From Alphaproteobacteria bacterium (GTDB lineage Bacteria > Pseudomonadota > Alphaproteobacteria > Micavibrionales > Micavibrionaceae), in NCBI GenBank assembly GCA_002690045.1, contig NZDE01000011.1, positions 400,582 through 464,581 on the forward strand: 64,000 bases of DNA, in the 5' to 3' direction. The notes below the pieces were generated by a model. That model was not told the DNA's origin. It saw nothing but the letters and a program-made list of their open reading frames with translations, and searched no databases. Position 1 is the first letter of the stretch; the number at the start of each line of letters is the position of its first letter. Positions 36,050-46,674 of the stretch are shown one piece after another. Made by a program: the position numbers and the translations under genes.

Positions 36050-36099
36050 AGGGCGAGATTCAGATTTGCTAATATCGCAACCCATGCTCGCCCTTTTTG
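36050..36099 (+). terminator. Orphan stem-loop with T-run
   Basis: AGGGCGAG (36050-36057) pairs with CTCGCCCT (36087-36094), enclosing a 29-base loop that can itself form a four-base inner stem, and TTTTT follows. It would terminate a plus-strand transcript, but the nearest plus-strand gene ended 180 bases earlier and the only gene in between is antisense. It may end a small RNA or read-through from the deacetylase gene. Confidence 0.5.
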
Positions 36100-36163
36100 C
36101 ATAACATAGTAAAGAAATAGTTAACGCTAGACATGCGGTGCCCATCAGTGCTAATCAACATAT

Positions 36164-36799
36164 ATGAATAAAAAAGATGAGCTATGGACGCTGTTTCAAC
36201 GACTTCCCGCACAGAATACCGCACAGCTCCGCAGTGCGTTTGATGCTGTGATATCGTGCTATGAACAGCCGCATCGCGCTTATCACAATGTAAATCATCT
36301 GCACGATTTATCAGTTGAGTTTAACAAACATGCAGACAAATTCGGCGCAGATAAAGCTGCCGTCATCGCCGCATTATTTTATCATGACATTGTATATGAA
36401 TGCGCCCCTAAACAAGATGAGCAGCAAAGCGCGGCGCAAGCGAAAATAGCCCTAACACAGCTTGGCATAGATCGCGCAATCATCAACGATGCATGTCAAA
36501 TAATATCCGATACCGCTGACCACAGCAGTACAGCAAGCTACGCCGCGAAACTTTTCCTTGATATGGACATGTCGATATTAGCTGCTGCACCAAACAAATA
36601 CAAAGCCTATGCCGAAGGTGTCCGCGATGAGTTTTGCACAAAACAAAATTTAACGCATGATGCATTCAAAGCTGCGCGCACGCAAATGTTTCTAACGCCG
36701 GTGCTGAACGGGAAAGTCATATTCAAAACCGCCGAATATAAAAAATACGAATCAATCGCGCGACAAAACATCGCCTGGGAACTTAATAATTTTAAATAA
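36164..36799 (+). CDS. HD-domain hydrolase
   Basis: A 211-residue protein of the HD superfamily type common in proteobacteria as predicted metal-dependent phosphohydrolases. The metal motif is built from HNVNHLHDL near residue 40 and the HD pair in ALFYHDIVYE, with a further Asp in LDMDMSIL. It probably hydrolyses a phosphate ester; substrate unknown. The ATG at 36164 lacks a clear Shine-Dalgarno site. It converges with the GGCT-like gene, four bases away. Confidence 0.85.
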   Translation: MNKKDELWTLFQRLPAQNTAQLRSAFDAVISCYEQPHRAYHNVNHLHDLSVEFNKHADKFGADKAAVIAALFYHDIVYECAPKQDEQQSAAQAKIALTQLGIDRAIINDACQIISDTADHSSTASYAAKLFLDMDMSILAAAPNKYKAYAEGVRDEFCTKQNLTHDAFKAARTQMFLTPVLNGKVIFKTAEYKKYESIARQNIAWELNNFK

Positions 36800-36803
36800 A
36801 ACC

Positions 36804-37295
36804 TTAGCGCAACCCATCTGAATTTCCACGATAATTTCGCTCCGGATGGTCAACGCCCAAATTGCCAATAGCGCGCACATATTCAATATAATCCGCTGGA
36901 AATTCACGTGCGCGCATCGCATCCAGAATACGCTCATGATAATCTTGATATGGCTGCACAGCTCCACAACATTTGGGAACATTATACACCAACAATTCTG
37001 AAGAAAAATCAATATGTCTAATGTAAATCTTTTGATATCTTTGTAGGGCAACACCCTCATATTCATCAAGCGCTGCTTCATCCGATTCTGATATACGATA
37101 AACCGCGCCCCAAACAATATCAGCTCCTACAGCCGAATAAAATATATTCGCCCCGCGATGTAATTGTGAAAAAGTGAAACGCCATTCAGGCAGAGCATAT
37201 ACCCCGATGAATTCAGCATCAGGGCAGCGCAGCGCCATTTGTCCCGCATGAATGTTTGAGCCAAACGCAAAATAAAATTCAGTTTTTCTTATCAT
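36804..37295 (-). CDS. Gamma-glutamylcyclotransferase-like protein
   Basis: A 163-residue protein of the GGCT/AIG2-like fold. The YFAFGSN segment forms the substrate loop (usual YFAYGSN) and the catalytic Glu lies in LDEYEGV. Members cyclise gamma-glutamyl peptides to 5-oxoproline or act on related amides; the exact substrate is unknown. It lies tail to tail with the HD-domain gene and is divergent from xseB across about 115 bases. Confidence 0.82.
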   Translation of the reverse strand: MIRKTEFYFAFGSNIHAGQMALRCPDAEFIGVYALPEWRFTFSQLHRGANIFYSAVGADIVWGAVYRISESDEAALDEYEGVALQRYQKIYIRHIDFSSELLVYNVPKCCGAVQPYQDYHERILDAMRAREFPADYIEYVRAIGNLGVDHPERNYRGNSDGLR

Positions 37296-37410
37296 ATTGA
37301 TATTCTATGCACATCTGTGTGTATCTGTCATTAACTGTCTTGTACTTCGGGCGTTTCTACCATAGAATAGCCCCGTTTTAATGAATATAAATATAAATGT
37401 GAAGACCATT

Positions 37411-37653
37411 ATGGCCGAACAAAATATAGAGAATTTAAGCTTTGAAGCCGCCTTGGGTGAACTTGAAACCCTTGTGCAGAACCTAGAGAGCGGACAAACC
37501 AGCCTTGAAGATTCGATTAATGCTTATGAACGTGGCGTTGCATTAAAAAAACACTGCGAAAAAAAGCTAAAAGAAGCTGAATTAAAAATAGAACAAATCG
37601 CACAGAATGAAGATGGTAGCGTATCTACTACTCCATTCTCGCCAGAAAATTAA
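37411..37653 (+). CDS. xseB: Exodeoxyribonuclease VII small subunit
   Basis: An 80-residue protein matching XseB in length and in its LSFEAALGELETLVQNLESG and LEDSINAYERGV sections, with a Lys-rich C-terminal helix. It binds XseA to form exonuclease VII, which degrades single-stranded DNA. The ATG at 37411 (MAEQNIENLSF) is preferred; an upstream in-frame Met at 37381 adds ten Asn/Ile residues. xseA is not in the window. It is followed after 14 bases by ispA, and then dxs, the same order as in E. coli. Confidence 0.93.
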   Translation: MAEQNIENLSFEAALGELETLVQNLESGQTSLEDSINAYERGVALKKHCEKKLKEAELKIEQIAQNEDGSVSTTPFSPEN

Positions 37654-37667
37654 TAGGAGTACCTAAC

Positions 37668-38579
37668 ATGGCGCCATCCCCAAGATCTGCATCGCCCCGC
37701 CTGCAAACCGCAATGGACGACGTTGCAGAATCGCTTGAACGCACACTTATGCGCTTGCTGCCAGACACTGACTTGCCCGAAGCACCGTTATTTGATGCTA
37801 TGCGCTATGGCGTACTTGATGGTGGTAAACGCCTACGTCCGTTTATGGTGGTTGAAGCTGCGAAGTTGTTTAACGTTGATTCTTACCGTGCGCGCCGCGT
37901 TGCTGCAGCCATTGAAATGGTGCATTGCTACTCCCTCGTGCATGATGACTTACCAGCGATGGATAACTCCCCACTACGCCGCGGCAAACCTTCCGTGCAT
38001 ATCCAATATGACGAAGCGACCGCGATTCTTGCCGGTGATGCGCTTCTGACATTAGCATTTGAAGTATTATCAGACGCAGAAACACATGAAGACCCACGCG
38101 TACGTTGCCAATTGGTGACTGAACTTGCACAAGCTGCAGGTGGTCACGGTATGGTTGGCGGTCAGATGCTTGACCTTATTGGTGAGAACGAAGAGTTTGA
38201 CCTTGGTACAATCAGCCGCCTACAGCGCATGAAAACAGGTAAATTAATGTGCTTCGCCTGTGAAGCGGGCGCTATCCTTGGTAAAGCTGGCGAACCACAG
38301 CGTAAAGCGCTGCGTAACTTTGCGCATGACCTTGGCCTCGCCTTCCAAGTTACAGACGATATTCTTGATGTGGAAGCTGACCCATCTGAAACAGGAAAAC
38401 CTGCAAACCAAGATGACAATGCAGGTAAATCAACCTTCGTTTCTGAAATGGGTATCCAAAACGCGAAAGAACGCGCTGAAATGCTTGTTGGTCAAGCTGT
38501 GCGTCACCTTCATGTCTTTGGTGGGCGCGCGGATATTCTTCGTGACCTTGCGGAATACGTGCTTAGCCGCCGTATGTAA
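37668..38579 (+). CDS. ispA: Short-chain polyprenyl diphosphate synthase (farnesyl type)
   Basis: A 303-residue prenyl synthase. The first aspartate motif is DDLPAMDN within VHDDLPAMDNSPLRRGKPS and the second is DDILD in QVTDDILDVEAD; GGKRLRP precedes them. DDLPAMD with an inserted pair of residues is the type I bacterial FPP-synthase form, so it likely makes farnesyl diphosphate from IPP and DMAPP. AGGAG lies seven bases before the ATG. It follows xseB and precedes dxs, a classic isoprenoid cluster. Confidence 0.93.
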   Translation: MAPSPRSASPRLQTAMDDVAESLERTLMRLLPDTDLPEAPLFDAMRYGVLDGGKRLRPFMVVEAAKLFNVDSYRARRVAAAIEMVHCYSLVHDDLPAMDNSPLRRGKPSVHIQYDEATAILAGDALLTLAFEVLSDAETHEDPRVRCQLVTELAQAAGGHGMVGGQMLDLIGENEEFDLGTISRLQRMKTGKLMCFACEAGAILGKAGEPQRKALRNFAHDLGLAFQVTDDILDVEADPSETGKPANQDDNAGKSTFVSEMGIQNAKERAEMLVGQAVRHLHVFGGRADILRDLAEYVLSRRM

Positions 38580-38607
38580 TATCGCCCCACACATAAAAGC
38601 AATAAAA

Positions 38608-38638
38608 AAAACCGCCTGAATTAGGCGGTTTTCTTTTT
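38608..38638. terminator. Intrinsic terminator after ispA
   Basis: Arms AAACCGCCT and AGGCGGTTT with T-runs on both sides; it can end ispA and, on the minus strand, the small ORF at 38656. This would separate ispA transcription from dxs. Confidence 0.88.
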
Positions 38639-38655
38639 ACTGGTGTAATTATTTC

Positions 38656-38739
38656 TTATTTCGAGGCCTTAGCAAGCATAGCGGCCAATACCTCTGACAT
38701 ATTATTATCATTCTTGGTATTGCCTTTGGCCGCGTCCAT
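38656..38739 (-). CDS. Very small ORF, 27 residues
   Basis: A 27-codon ORF reading MDAAKGNTKNDNN then MSEVLAAMLAKASK, with GGGGGAT before the ATG. The bidirectional terminator after ispA would end it. Upstream in another frame stands MSNKKRIKGGG; inserting one G in the five-G run would fuse both into a 40-residue protein, so the small gene may be frameshifted or start earlier. Unknown function. Confidence 0.4.
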   Translation of the reverse strand: MDAAKGNTKNDNNMSEVLAAMLAKASK

Positions 38740-38842
38740 AATGATCCCCCGCCCTTAATACGTTTTTTATTGGACATTGTGAAGAAAAAGGACTTTAATC
38801 GGCGCCTAAAGCAAAAACCCCCGAAGAACAAGGAAAAGAACT

Positions 38843-40774
38843 GTGTCAAAACCAGCGGAGCAAAAACATCAATCCAATGCGAAAAATGCTGACCTTTCAC
38901 TGGTTTCCGAAAATAGCAAGACGCCATTGCTGGATATGGTGAACATTCCGTCTGACTTGCGTAATTATTCAACAGCGCAATTAAAGCAAATTGCCGATGA
39001 GCTACGCCTTGAAACGATTGATGCTGTGTCTCAAACTGGCGGGCACCTTGGTGCGGGGCTTGGGGTGGTTGAATTGACTGTAGCTATCCATAGCGTGTTT
39101 GATACACCTTATGACCGCCTCATTTGGGATGTTGGTCACCAATGTTACCCGCATAAGATATTAACAGGTCGTCGTGACCGTATTCGCACCATCCGTCAAG
39201 GCGGTGGCCTGTCTGGCTTTACGAAACGCAGCGAAAGTGAATATGACCCATTTGGCGCGGCGCATAGTTCTACATCCATATCTGCCGGTCTTGGTATGGC
39301 TGTTGCGGCAGATCAAAAAGGCGAAGACCGTAATGTTATATGTGTAATTGGTGACGGGTCAATTTCCGCTGGTATGGCTTACGAAGCCCTAAACAATGCA
39401 GGCGAACTTAAAAAGAAAATGATCGTTATTCTCAATGATAACGACATGTCGATTGCTCCGCCCGTCGGCGCGATGAGCAAATATCTTTCCCGCCTTGTAT
39501 CATCCCGCCCTTATCTAGGTGCGCGTGAACGCGGGAAAAGCATTACTGAACATTTACCAAAGCCGCTGCGCAATGCCGCGAAATCATTTGAAGAAGGCGC
39601 ACGCGCCGCATTAGGCGCAGGCACATTTTTTGAAGATATGGGCTTTTATTATATTGGGCCAATTGATGGGCATGATATGGATGCGCTTATCCCTGTCCTG
39701 CGCAACCTGCGCGATACAGAGCTTGAAGGCCCATTCCTTATTCACGCCATTACGCAAAAAGGCCGCGGCTATGAACCTGCGGAACAGGCAGCTGATAAAA
39801 TGCATGGTGTATCGTCATTTGATGTCAGCACTGGCGCACAAAATAAAGGTAAGGCCGCTGCGCCCGCTTATACAAAAGTATTCGCGGATACGCTCACATC
39901 CCTCGCCCATAACGATACAGGCATTATCGGCATTACTGCAGCTATGCCGGGCGGCACAGGTATGGACGCCTTTGCGAAAGCGCATCCTGAACGTATGTAT
40001 GATGTTGGCATTGCTGAACAGCACGCCGTTACCTTTGCTGCGGGTTTAGCGGCGGAAGGGTTAAAACCATTCTGCGCTATATATTCAACCTTCCTGCAGC
40101 GCGGCTATGACCAACTTGTCCATGACGTTGCTATTCAAAATTTACCTGTGCGCTTTATACTTGATCGCGCAGGGCTTGTCGGCGCAGATGGCTGTACTCA
40201 TGCAGGGGCATTTGATATTGCTTATTTAAGCTGCCTACCTAATATGGTGATTATGGCGCCAAGCGATGAAGCGGAGCTCGCCCATATGACCGCAACTGCA
40301 GCGGCCTATAATGACGGCCCTATTGCACTTCGCTACCCGCGCGGCAATGGCATAGGCATTGATATGCCAGAAAAACCTGAAATTCTTGAAATTGGTAAAG
40401 GCCGCATTATCCGCGAAGGTAAAGACATTGCCATCCTAAACCTTGGTTGCCGCATGCAAGACGCACAAAAGGCTGCTGAAGAGCATAATTACACACTTGC
40501 TGATATGCGCTTTGCAAAGCCGCTTGATACAGAGCTACTGGCTGAACTTGCGAAATCCCACCGCGCGATCATCACAATTGAAGAAGGCTCGCGCAATGGC
40601 TTTGGCGCATCTGTCATGGAGTATATGGCGAATGTCGGCCTGCTTGATAGTGGTTTAAAATTGCGTTCAATGACGCTGCCCGATTTTTATCAAGACCACG
40701 ATAGTCAAGATAAGCAATACGCAGAAGCATGCCTTGATTACGCCGCCATAGTTAAGCTTGCTAAAACATTATAA
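38843..40774 (+). CDS. dxs: 1-deoxy-D-xylulose-5-phosphate synthase
   Basis: A 643-residue thiamine diphosphate enzyme of normal length. [15 protein letters not shown] and [16 protein letters not shown] open the transketolase-like fold; the TPP-binding [18 protein letters not shown] (with the later conserved Asn) and the pyrimidine-domain [15 protein letters not shown] are intact, as are [15 protein letters not shown] and LRYPRGNG. It makes DXP, the first step of the MEP isoprenoid pathway. The start is GTG at 38843 with AAGGAAAAG upstream. It lies after ispA but behind a terminator, with a HAD gene five bases downstream. Confidence 0.96.
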   Translation: MSKPAEQKHQSNAKNADLSLVSENSKTPLLDMVNIPSDLRNYSTAQLKQIADELRLETIDAVSQTGGHLGAGLGVVELTVAIHSVFDTPYDRLIWDVGHQCYPHKILTGRRDRIRTIRQGGGLSGFTKRSESEYDPFGAAHSSTSISAGLGMAVAADQKGEDRNVICVIGDGSISAGMAYEALNNAGELKKKMIVILNDNDMSIAPPVGAMSKYLSRLVSSRPYLGARERGKSITEHLPKPLRNAAKSFEEGARAALGAGTFFEDMGFYYIGPIDGHDMDALIPVLRNLRDTELEGPFLIHAITQKGRGYEPAEQAADKMHGVSSFDVSTGAQNKGKAAAPAYTKVFADTLTSLAHNDTGIIGITAAMPGGTGMDAFAKAHPERMYDVGIAEQHAVTFAAGLAAEGLKPFCAIYSTFLQRGYDQLVHDVAIQNLPVRFILDRAGLVGADGCTHAGAFDIAYLSCLPNMVIMAPSDEAELAHMTATAAAYNDGPIALRYPRGNGIGIDMPEKPEILEIGKGRIIREGKDIAILNLGCRMQDAQKAAEEHNYTLADMRFAKPLDTELLAELAKSHRAIITIEEGSRNGFGASVMEYMANVGLLDSGLKLRSMTLPDFYQDHDSQDKQYAEACLDYAAIVKLAKTL

Positions 40775-40779
40775 CCATC

Positions 40780-41562
40780 ATGCATGAAGTAAATATAGAT
40801 ATTGAAAAACCAACAATCATCCTGCTTGATATGGATGGAACTTTGGTACGCCATAGAAATAAATTTGTGTTAGGTATGCTTGAGCGCCTTGATGATGGCC
40901 TACTGCGCATGGGGCGTATATTCCGCATATTCCGTATTCGCCTACGCCGCAATAAGAACATCCCCAACTTCTTCCTCCCCGGTGATGATAGCGGCAAAAT
41001 GGCGGCAAAACGCAAAACTATGGTTGTACATCGCGCCCTTCACAAAATGCGCCGCAAAGAAGTGAACCAAATTGTCCGCGTGTCGAGCGGCGCACGCAAG
41101 TTTTTAGAGCAAGCGCAAGAATACGGCATCCCAATGGGGCTTGTTAGCAATGGTTTAGGGCGCGGTTATGGGCACGATATTCTTAAACGTTTCCAGTTAG
41201 AAGACTTTTTTAGCAAGGCCATTTTCCGTGAAGATTACGCCTATGCAAAGCCCTACCCCGACCCGTTATTACGTGCGCTAGACGGGATTGGCCGCCCATT
41301 AAAGCCTGATGATGTTATATGGTATCTCGGTGACCGTAACAAAGACGTAAAAGCCGCCATGGCTGCGCATTATTACTTATCGAGCCGTGAAAACAAGGTG
41401 AAAAAAGTTGTGCCTTTTGCGTATGAATTATTTAGCACCGCGTTCTTTGAAGCCATTAAACAAGGCCTACCGCAGCATCACATGATTGGCTCGTTCCGAG
41501 AGTTCACAATATTATTAGAAGCCATGCACGAAGTAGATAAAAACAACAAAGCCGCCCAATAA
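40780..41562 (+). CDS. HAD-superfamily hydrolase
   Basis: A 260-residue HAD hydrolase. The nucleophile motif LLDMDGTLV is near residue 16, VSNGLG gives the second motif, Lys and GDRNKDVKAAMAA the rest. An unusually basic stretch (RIFRIFRIRLRRNKN, in pieces) and a cap region lie between motif I and II. It probably dephosphorylates a small metabolite or lipid precursor; unknown. It starts five bases after dxs, so it is likely cotranscribed. A terminator overlaps its last codons. Confidence 0.85.
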   Translation: MHEVNIDIEKPTIILLDMDGTLVRHRNKFVLGMLERLDDGLLRMGRIFRIFRIRLRRNKNIPNFFLPGDDSGKMAAKRKTMVVHRALHKMRRKEVNQIVRVSSGARKFLEQAQEYGIPMGLVSNGLGRGYGHDILKRFQLEDFFSKAIFREDYAYAKPYPDPLLRALDGIGRPLKPDDVIWYLGDRNKDVKAAMAAHYYLSSRENKVKKVVPFAYELFSTAFFEAIKQGLPQHHMIGSFREFTILLEAMHEVDKNNKAAQ

Positions 41563-41577
41563 TCAGGCGGCTTTTGT
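41548..41577. terminator. Terminator overlapping the end of the HAD gene
   Basis: AAAGCCGCC and GGCGGCTTTT flank a short loop that contains the stop codon; a T-run follows on both strands, so it also serves the convergent small gene at 41597. Confidence 0.85.
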
Positions 41578-41596
41578 TATAGTTAACTCTTTAAAC

Positions 41597-41866
41597 TTAT
41601 AGCTGCGAAAGTTTATTTGCATCCGCACCGATGGATGCTTCGCTGTTTTCAGCCAAATATGCACCGACATCTTGCGCCAAAGTTTCTGCATCACCTGCAG
41701 ACAGGCTGTTTTCAGCGCCCAAGGCTGCAGATACATCAACACTGTCACTGACAACACTTGCAGATGGTTTTGATGATGGGGAAGCTGGTGAAGATTTCTC
41801 CGCAGACTGTCCATTATTCAATGTCTTGAGAATCGGCACACTGGCCAATAGCTTTGTAACGTCCAT
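41597..41866 (-). CDS. Small Ser/Ala-rich protein
   Basis: An 89-residue, acidic, Ser/Ala-rich protein beginning MDVTKLLASVPILKTL. GAGAGGA precedes the ATG by six bases, and the downstream terminator can end it. The middle is low-complexity (SSPASPSSKPSAS) and the C terminus is helical and acidic. No signal peptide or membrane helix. Unrecognised; it has an upstream region of 226 bases shared with divergent guaB. Confidence 0.65.
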   Translation of the reverse strand: MDVTKLLASVPILKTLNNGQSAEKSSPASPSSKPSASVVSDSVDVSAALGAENSLSAGDAETLAQDVGAYLAENSEASIGADANKLSQL

Positions 41867-42062
41867 GATATCCTCTCATGTATTGACGAATAAATTCTTT
41901 ATTTCCTGTAGCTTGAAGACGAAGGGACGCAAATTTTGCCGAAGCACATTCGCGCCCCCTAACCGTCAAACCATAAACCCTAGACTCTAATAGTAGCATA
42001 AAAGATTCAAATTTGCAAAATTCATCTTTACAAGTGTTGTACATTAACTTATTAAAATATAG

Positions 42063-43595
<1,533 letters not shown>

Positions 43596-43597
43596 GC

Positions 43598-44863
43598 TTA
43601 CCGAAACACATTAAACTTCGGATCAAGCTGAGGGGATAGCGCGTTTTGATATCCGCTAAGGCCGTGCTCTAATTCAGGCAAACGACCAAAAGCCACTTGC
43701 GGTAAATAATGCAATATCTCACGGATGGCTTCAGCATTTTTAATCCCATTCTGCGCGGCTGATGCGCCGATAATGTTTAGCGGTGCATTATCCAGAGTGA
43801 CAGGATCAAAAAGCTTTGGAAAAAAATTAGCGATTGCTGTTAATGGATCATATAGATTAAAGTCCTTTATCTGCACCATTAAATCATCTGCGTTTTGCAG
43901 CAGCGCATTCAGATCTTGCGTTGGGTCATGTAAATATGTAGCCGCGAACCACTCTGGCGTCAGGCGTGGATGATCTTTATACTGCAACACATCTTCTAAT
44001 AGAGCGTGGATCATATATTTCTGCATGGCCTCTAAGCGCTGCGCCGTGGGATGACCTGAAGCGGTCAGACTGCTGTAATATTCAGGCAAGACCTGCACCG
44101 CATAGGCCGCTTCACGCGTGACTATCGTTGTTGGGATATTTTGCAGCTGTAATTCTTTATATAAACGGCGCGCAGCATCGCTTACCATATTACTAGGGTC
44201 GAGGTTTAAATGATGCCCAAAACGGTTGTTGGAAGCCAAATCTGGGATAACATGCCCATCAGCATCACGCTTAAGTTCATTGTTATCATTAACCTCTACA
44301 CCGCCCATTATAACGACATCTTTGATCGCGGCCTTAAACAAGTCAGGGTTACAATATAAGAAAATATCTGCATCCTGCATGGCAGATATCAGCATTAAAG
44401 TAATTTTCTGATTATCTGCTGCCGCTTTTTCGCAAACGGTCTTTAATAACGCCTGACCACTTTGCTGCAAATCACTTGCATGAACACTCTGCAAATAAGG
44501 GGCATTAAATTCATAAGAGCGTAAAACATGCCCCGCATCACCATCTGTACCCATAGCGACAGGAATGCTATCTAGCTCAAGCGCAGATATTTGCGCCCGC
44601 ACGGCTTTGTTAAATAAAGGCGCATGGCCTGTTACATCCATAGCAGCAAAGCTGTTAAACATGCCTTTCATCAACCGCGCACGCGTGGACAATGGCGTTT
44701 GATTAACAATAACGCCCTTTATATTGGCCAAACCTAATCGGCTAAGCCCGATCAGCTGAAGGAAAAATACTTCGTCATCAGGGTCACGGCCAAGGTCAGT
44801 GACCACGACAATATTTTGTGCATTTTTACGTTTATGAATAGCTTTTGATAAAGCCTCAAGCAT
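43598..44863 (-). CDS. Nucleoside-hydrolase-like protein
   Basis: A 421-residue protein with the ribohydrolase metal signature TDLGRDPDDEVF near the N terminus, later VIMGGVEV and NRFGHHLNLDPSNM, which match the IMGG and N-x-x-xDP segments of the inosine-uridine nucleoside hydrolase fold. The Asp pattern differs from the standard DTDPGIDD, and the chain is longer than the usual 310-330 residues, so the substrate is unclear. It converges with guaB two bases away, which would give purine salvage context. It is divergent from the MscS gene. Confidence 0.75.
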   Translation of the reverse strand: MLEALSKAIHKRKNAQNIVVVTDLGRDPDDEVFFLQLIGLSRLGLANIKGVIVNQTPLSTRARLMKGMFNSFAAMDVTGHAPLFNKAVRAQISALELDSIPVAMGTDGDAGHVLRSYEFNAPYLQSVHASDLQQSGQALLKTVCEKAAADNQKITLMLISAMQDADIFLYCNPDLFKAAIKDVVIMGGVEVNDNNELKRDADGHVIPDLASNNRFGHHLNLDPSNMVSDAARRLYKELQLQNIPTTIVTREAAYAVQVLPEYYSSLTASGHPTAQRLEAMQKYMIHALLEDVLQYKDHPRLTPEWFAATYLHDPTQDLNALLQNADDLMVQIKDFNLYDPLTAIANFFPKLFDPVTLDNAPLNIIGASAAQNGIKNAEAIREILHYLPQVAFGRLPELEHGLSGYQNALSPQLDPKFNVFR

Positions 44864-44997
44864 GTAATGATTTCCCTGTTTCTTATATTTATCACCTCTA
44901 GCATATTAACCATAAAATCGTCAAGCAAATGCCCCTTGATTTTACCGCATCTAAATTTTATTGTGGCGGCGTAAGCGAACAAATCAGAGTAAAGACA

Positions 44998-46149
44998 ATG
45001 AATGAATCAGCACTTCAACTTTGGGAACAAACATTAACCGTCTGGCATGATGGCCTATGGGGCGTTGATATTGGACGTATGATTTCGGCCGTTGCCATTT
45101 TATTTGGTTTCATGCTCTTGCGTGGGCTGTTTAGCCGCTATGTGTTAGGCAAACTGCACAAGCTGACCGATAAGACCAAAAATGAATATGATGACCGCAT
45201 TGTTGATGCGCTTATTCCGCCCGTACGCTTTGTTCCAGTTGTGATGGGTATTTTCTTCGCCGCGCATTATGCGGGGCTGAATGATAGTTCCCCTGAAATG
45301 TTCTCGCGCATCATACGCTCGCTTATCGCGTTTAATATTTTCTGGGGCCTTAACCGCATTATAATGCCGCTTTCACATGCATTACGCCGTTTGAATGAAA
45401 TTCTCACGCCGACTATGGTGCAGTGGCTGTTTAAATTCTTATCTGTGCTGACCATATTCCTTGGCGCTGCGATTATTCTTGAAATTTGGGGCATTAAAGT
45501 TGGCCCGCTCCTCGCCGGTTTAGGGATATTGGGTGCGGCCGTTGCCTTTGGCGCGCAAGATTTATTCAAAAACCTGCTTGGCGGCATTACCATTTTGGCC
45601 GAACAGAAATTCCACCCAGGGGACTGGATTAAGGTTGATGGCGTAGTTGAAGGCACAGTTGATGCAATCGGGTTCCGTTCAACACAGGTGCGCCGTTTTG
45701 ACAAAGCGCCCGTACAAGTGCCAAACTCGACCCTGTCTGACGCCGCGATTACCAACTTCTCTCGTATGACCAACCGACGTATTTACTGGAAAATCGGCGT
45801 TGTTTACGGCACATCGGTTGACCAGTTAAAAATCATTCGTGACGGCATCATGGATTATCTCCAAAACAGCGATGAAATTGAACAGCCGCCAAAGGTTGCG
45901 CAATTCGTGCGCGTGGATGCATTTAATGATAGCTCAATCGACTTTATGATTTACACCTTCACAAAAACCACAGATTGGGGCGAATGGCTGCGCGTAAAAG
46001 AAGAATTTGCCTTCTTCATCAAAGAGCTTGTCGAAGAAAAAGCCGGCACGAGCTTCGCCTTCCCAAGCACATCTCTTTACATTGAAAGCATGCCGAATGG
46101 TGATGCACCAGAGGCCTTTGTTCCACCCAACGACAATAAAGCCGTATAA
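44998..46149 (+). CDS. Mechanosensitive ion channel, MscS family
   Basis: A 383-residue membrane channel. Several hydrophobic segments occur between residues about 15 and 185, and the pore helix and beta domain are recognisable by GPLLAGLGILGAAVAFGAQDL followed by NLLGGITIL and the WIKVDGVVEGTVDAIGFRST segment. The C-terminal cytoplasmic domain carries VPNSTLSDAAITNFSR. It opens under membrane tension after osmotic downshock. The ATG at 44998 is chosen over an extension to 44929 because the latter begins in the intergenic region with a Cys-rich head. A terminator follows. Confidence 0.9.
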   Translation: MNESALQLWEQTLTVWHDGLWGVDIGRMISAVAILFGFMLLRGLFSRYVLGKLHKLTDKTKNEYDDRIVDALIPPVRFVPVVMGIFFAAHYAGLNDSSPEMFSRIIRSLIAFNIFWGLNRIIMPLSHALRRLNEILTPTMVQWLFKFLSVLTIFLGAAIILEIWGIKVGPLLAGLGILGAAVAFGAQDLFKNLLGGITILAEQKFHPGDWIKVDGVVEGTVDAIGFRSTQVRRFDKAPVQVPNSTLSDAAITNFSRMTNRRIYWKIGVVYGTSVDQLKIIRDGIMDYLQNSDEIEQPPKVAQFVRVDAFNDSSIDFMIYTFTKTTDWGEWLRVKEEFAFFIKELVEEKAGTSFAFPSTSLYIESMPNGDAPEAFVPPNDNKAV

Positions 46150-46153
46150 ATAC

Positions 46154-46187
46154 AAAAAGCCGCCTATAAAATGGGCGGCTTTTTTTA
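46154..46187. terminator. Terminator after the MscS gene
   Basis: AAAAAGCCGCC and GGCGGCTTTTTTT form a stem with a nine-base loop and a T-run on each strand. It also serves the convergent small gene at 46206. Confidence 0.9.
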
Positions 46188-46205
46188 ATACTGTTTCGGC
46201 TTATT

Positions 46206-46436
46206 TTAGCGGGCGGGCTCAATCATCGCCAATTTTATCGGCTGCACATCGGATTGTACAACCTCCACAGTGGTATTCACTGTTTTACCTGCTTGATATG
46301 TCCATGCAGCTAAAGGTGACAGCAGCGTCGCTGTAGCGACAACACTCACGAGAATTATTTTTGATAGCCCAATAAATATTGGGTCATTATCATTCATCAT
46401 CCATTTATTTATATTTTTAAACTTACGATTAATCAT
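46206..46436 (-). CDS. Small single-pass membrane protein
   Basis: A 76-residue protein with a basic, Asn-rich cytoplasmic head (MINRKFKNINKWMM), one hydrophobic segment at about residues 22-46 and a short polar tail. GGGAGGG lies seven bases before the ATG, an excellent Shine-Dalgarno site. It shares the terminator of the MscS gene. I do not recognise it; it could accompany the channel, but that is inference from adjacency alone. Confidence 0.65.
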   Translation of the reverse strand: MINRKFKNINKWMMNDNDPIFIGLSKIILVSVVATATLLSPLAAWTYQAGKTVNTTVEVVQSDVQPIKLAMIEPAR

Positions 46437-46674
46437 AGCAAGCCCTCCCTTTAGTTAATATTTTATTAACATTTTAAGTTATGGAATGTCAATAAAAATC
46501 CACGCAATATATCCACATTTTCTCGAACACATTTTTTCCCCCAGCGTATTTTGAGAAATTGCCAACTTGCCATAAGCTATGCAAATGTCATTCCACCTGC
46601 TATTCGGTAGAAATGTCGTTATTAACTTCACCCGCTAACTTGCCTAGCGCCGCTGCAAACTGCTAAATATAGGC

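Noticed and set aside
38649-38972. A 107-codon minus-strand frame overlapping the dxs start
   Set aside because: It covers the GTG start and N terminus of dxs and reads as non-conserved Phe/Arg-rich sequence; only the small ORF within the gap is kept.
46437-46674. LexA-type operator before the DinG-like helicase
   Set aside because: A GAAC element occurs but no second element at the alphaproteobacterial GTTC-N7-GTTC spacing.
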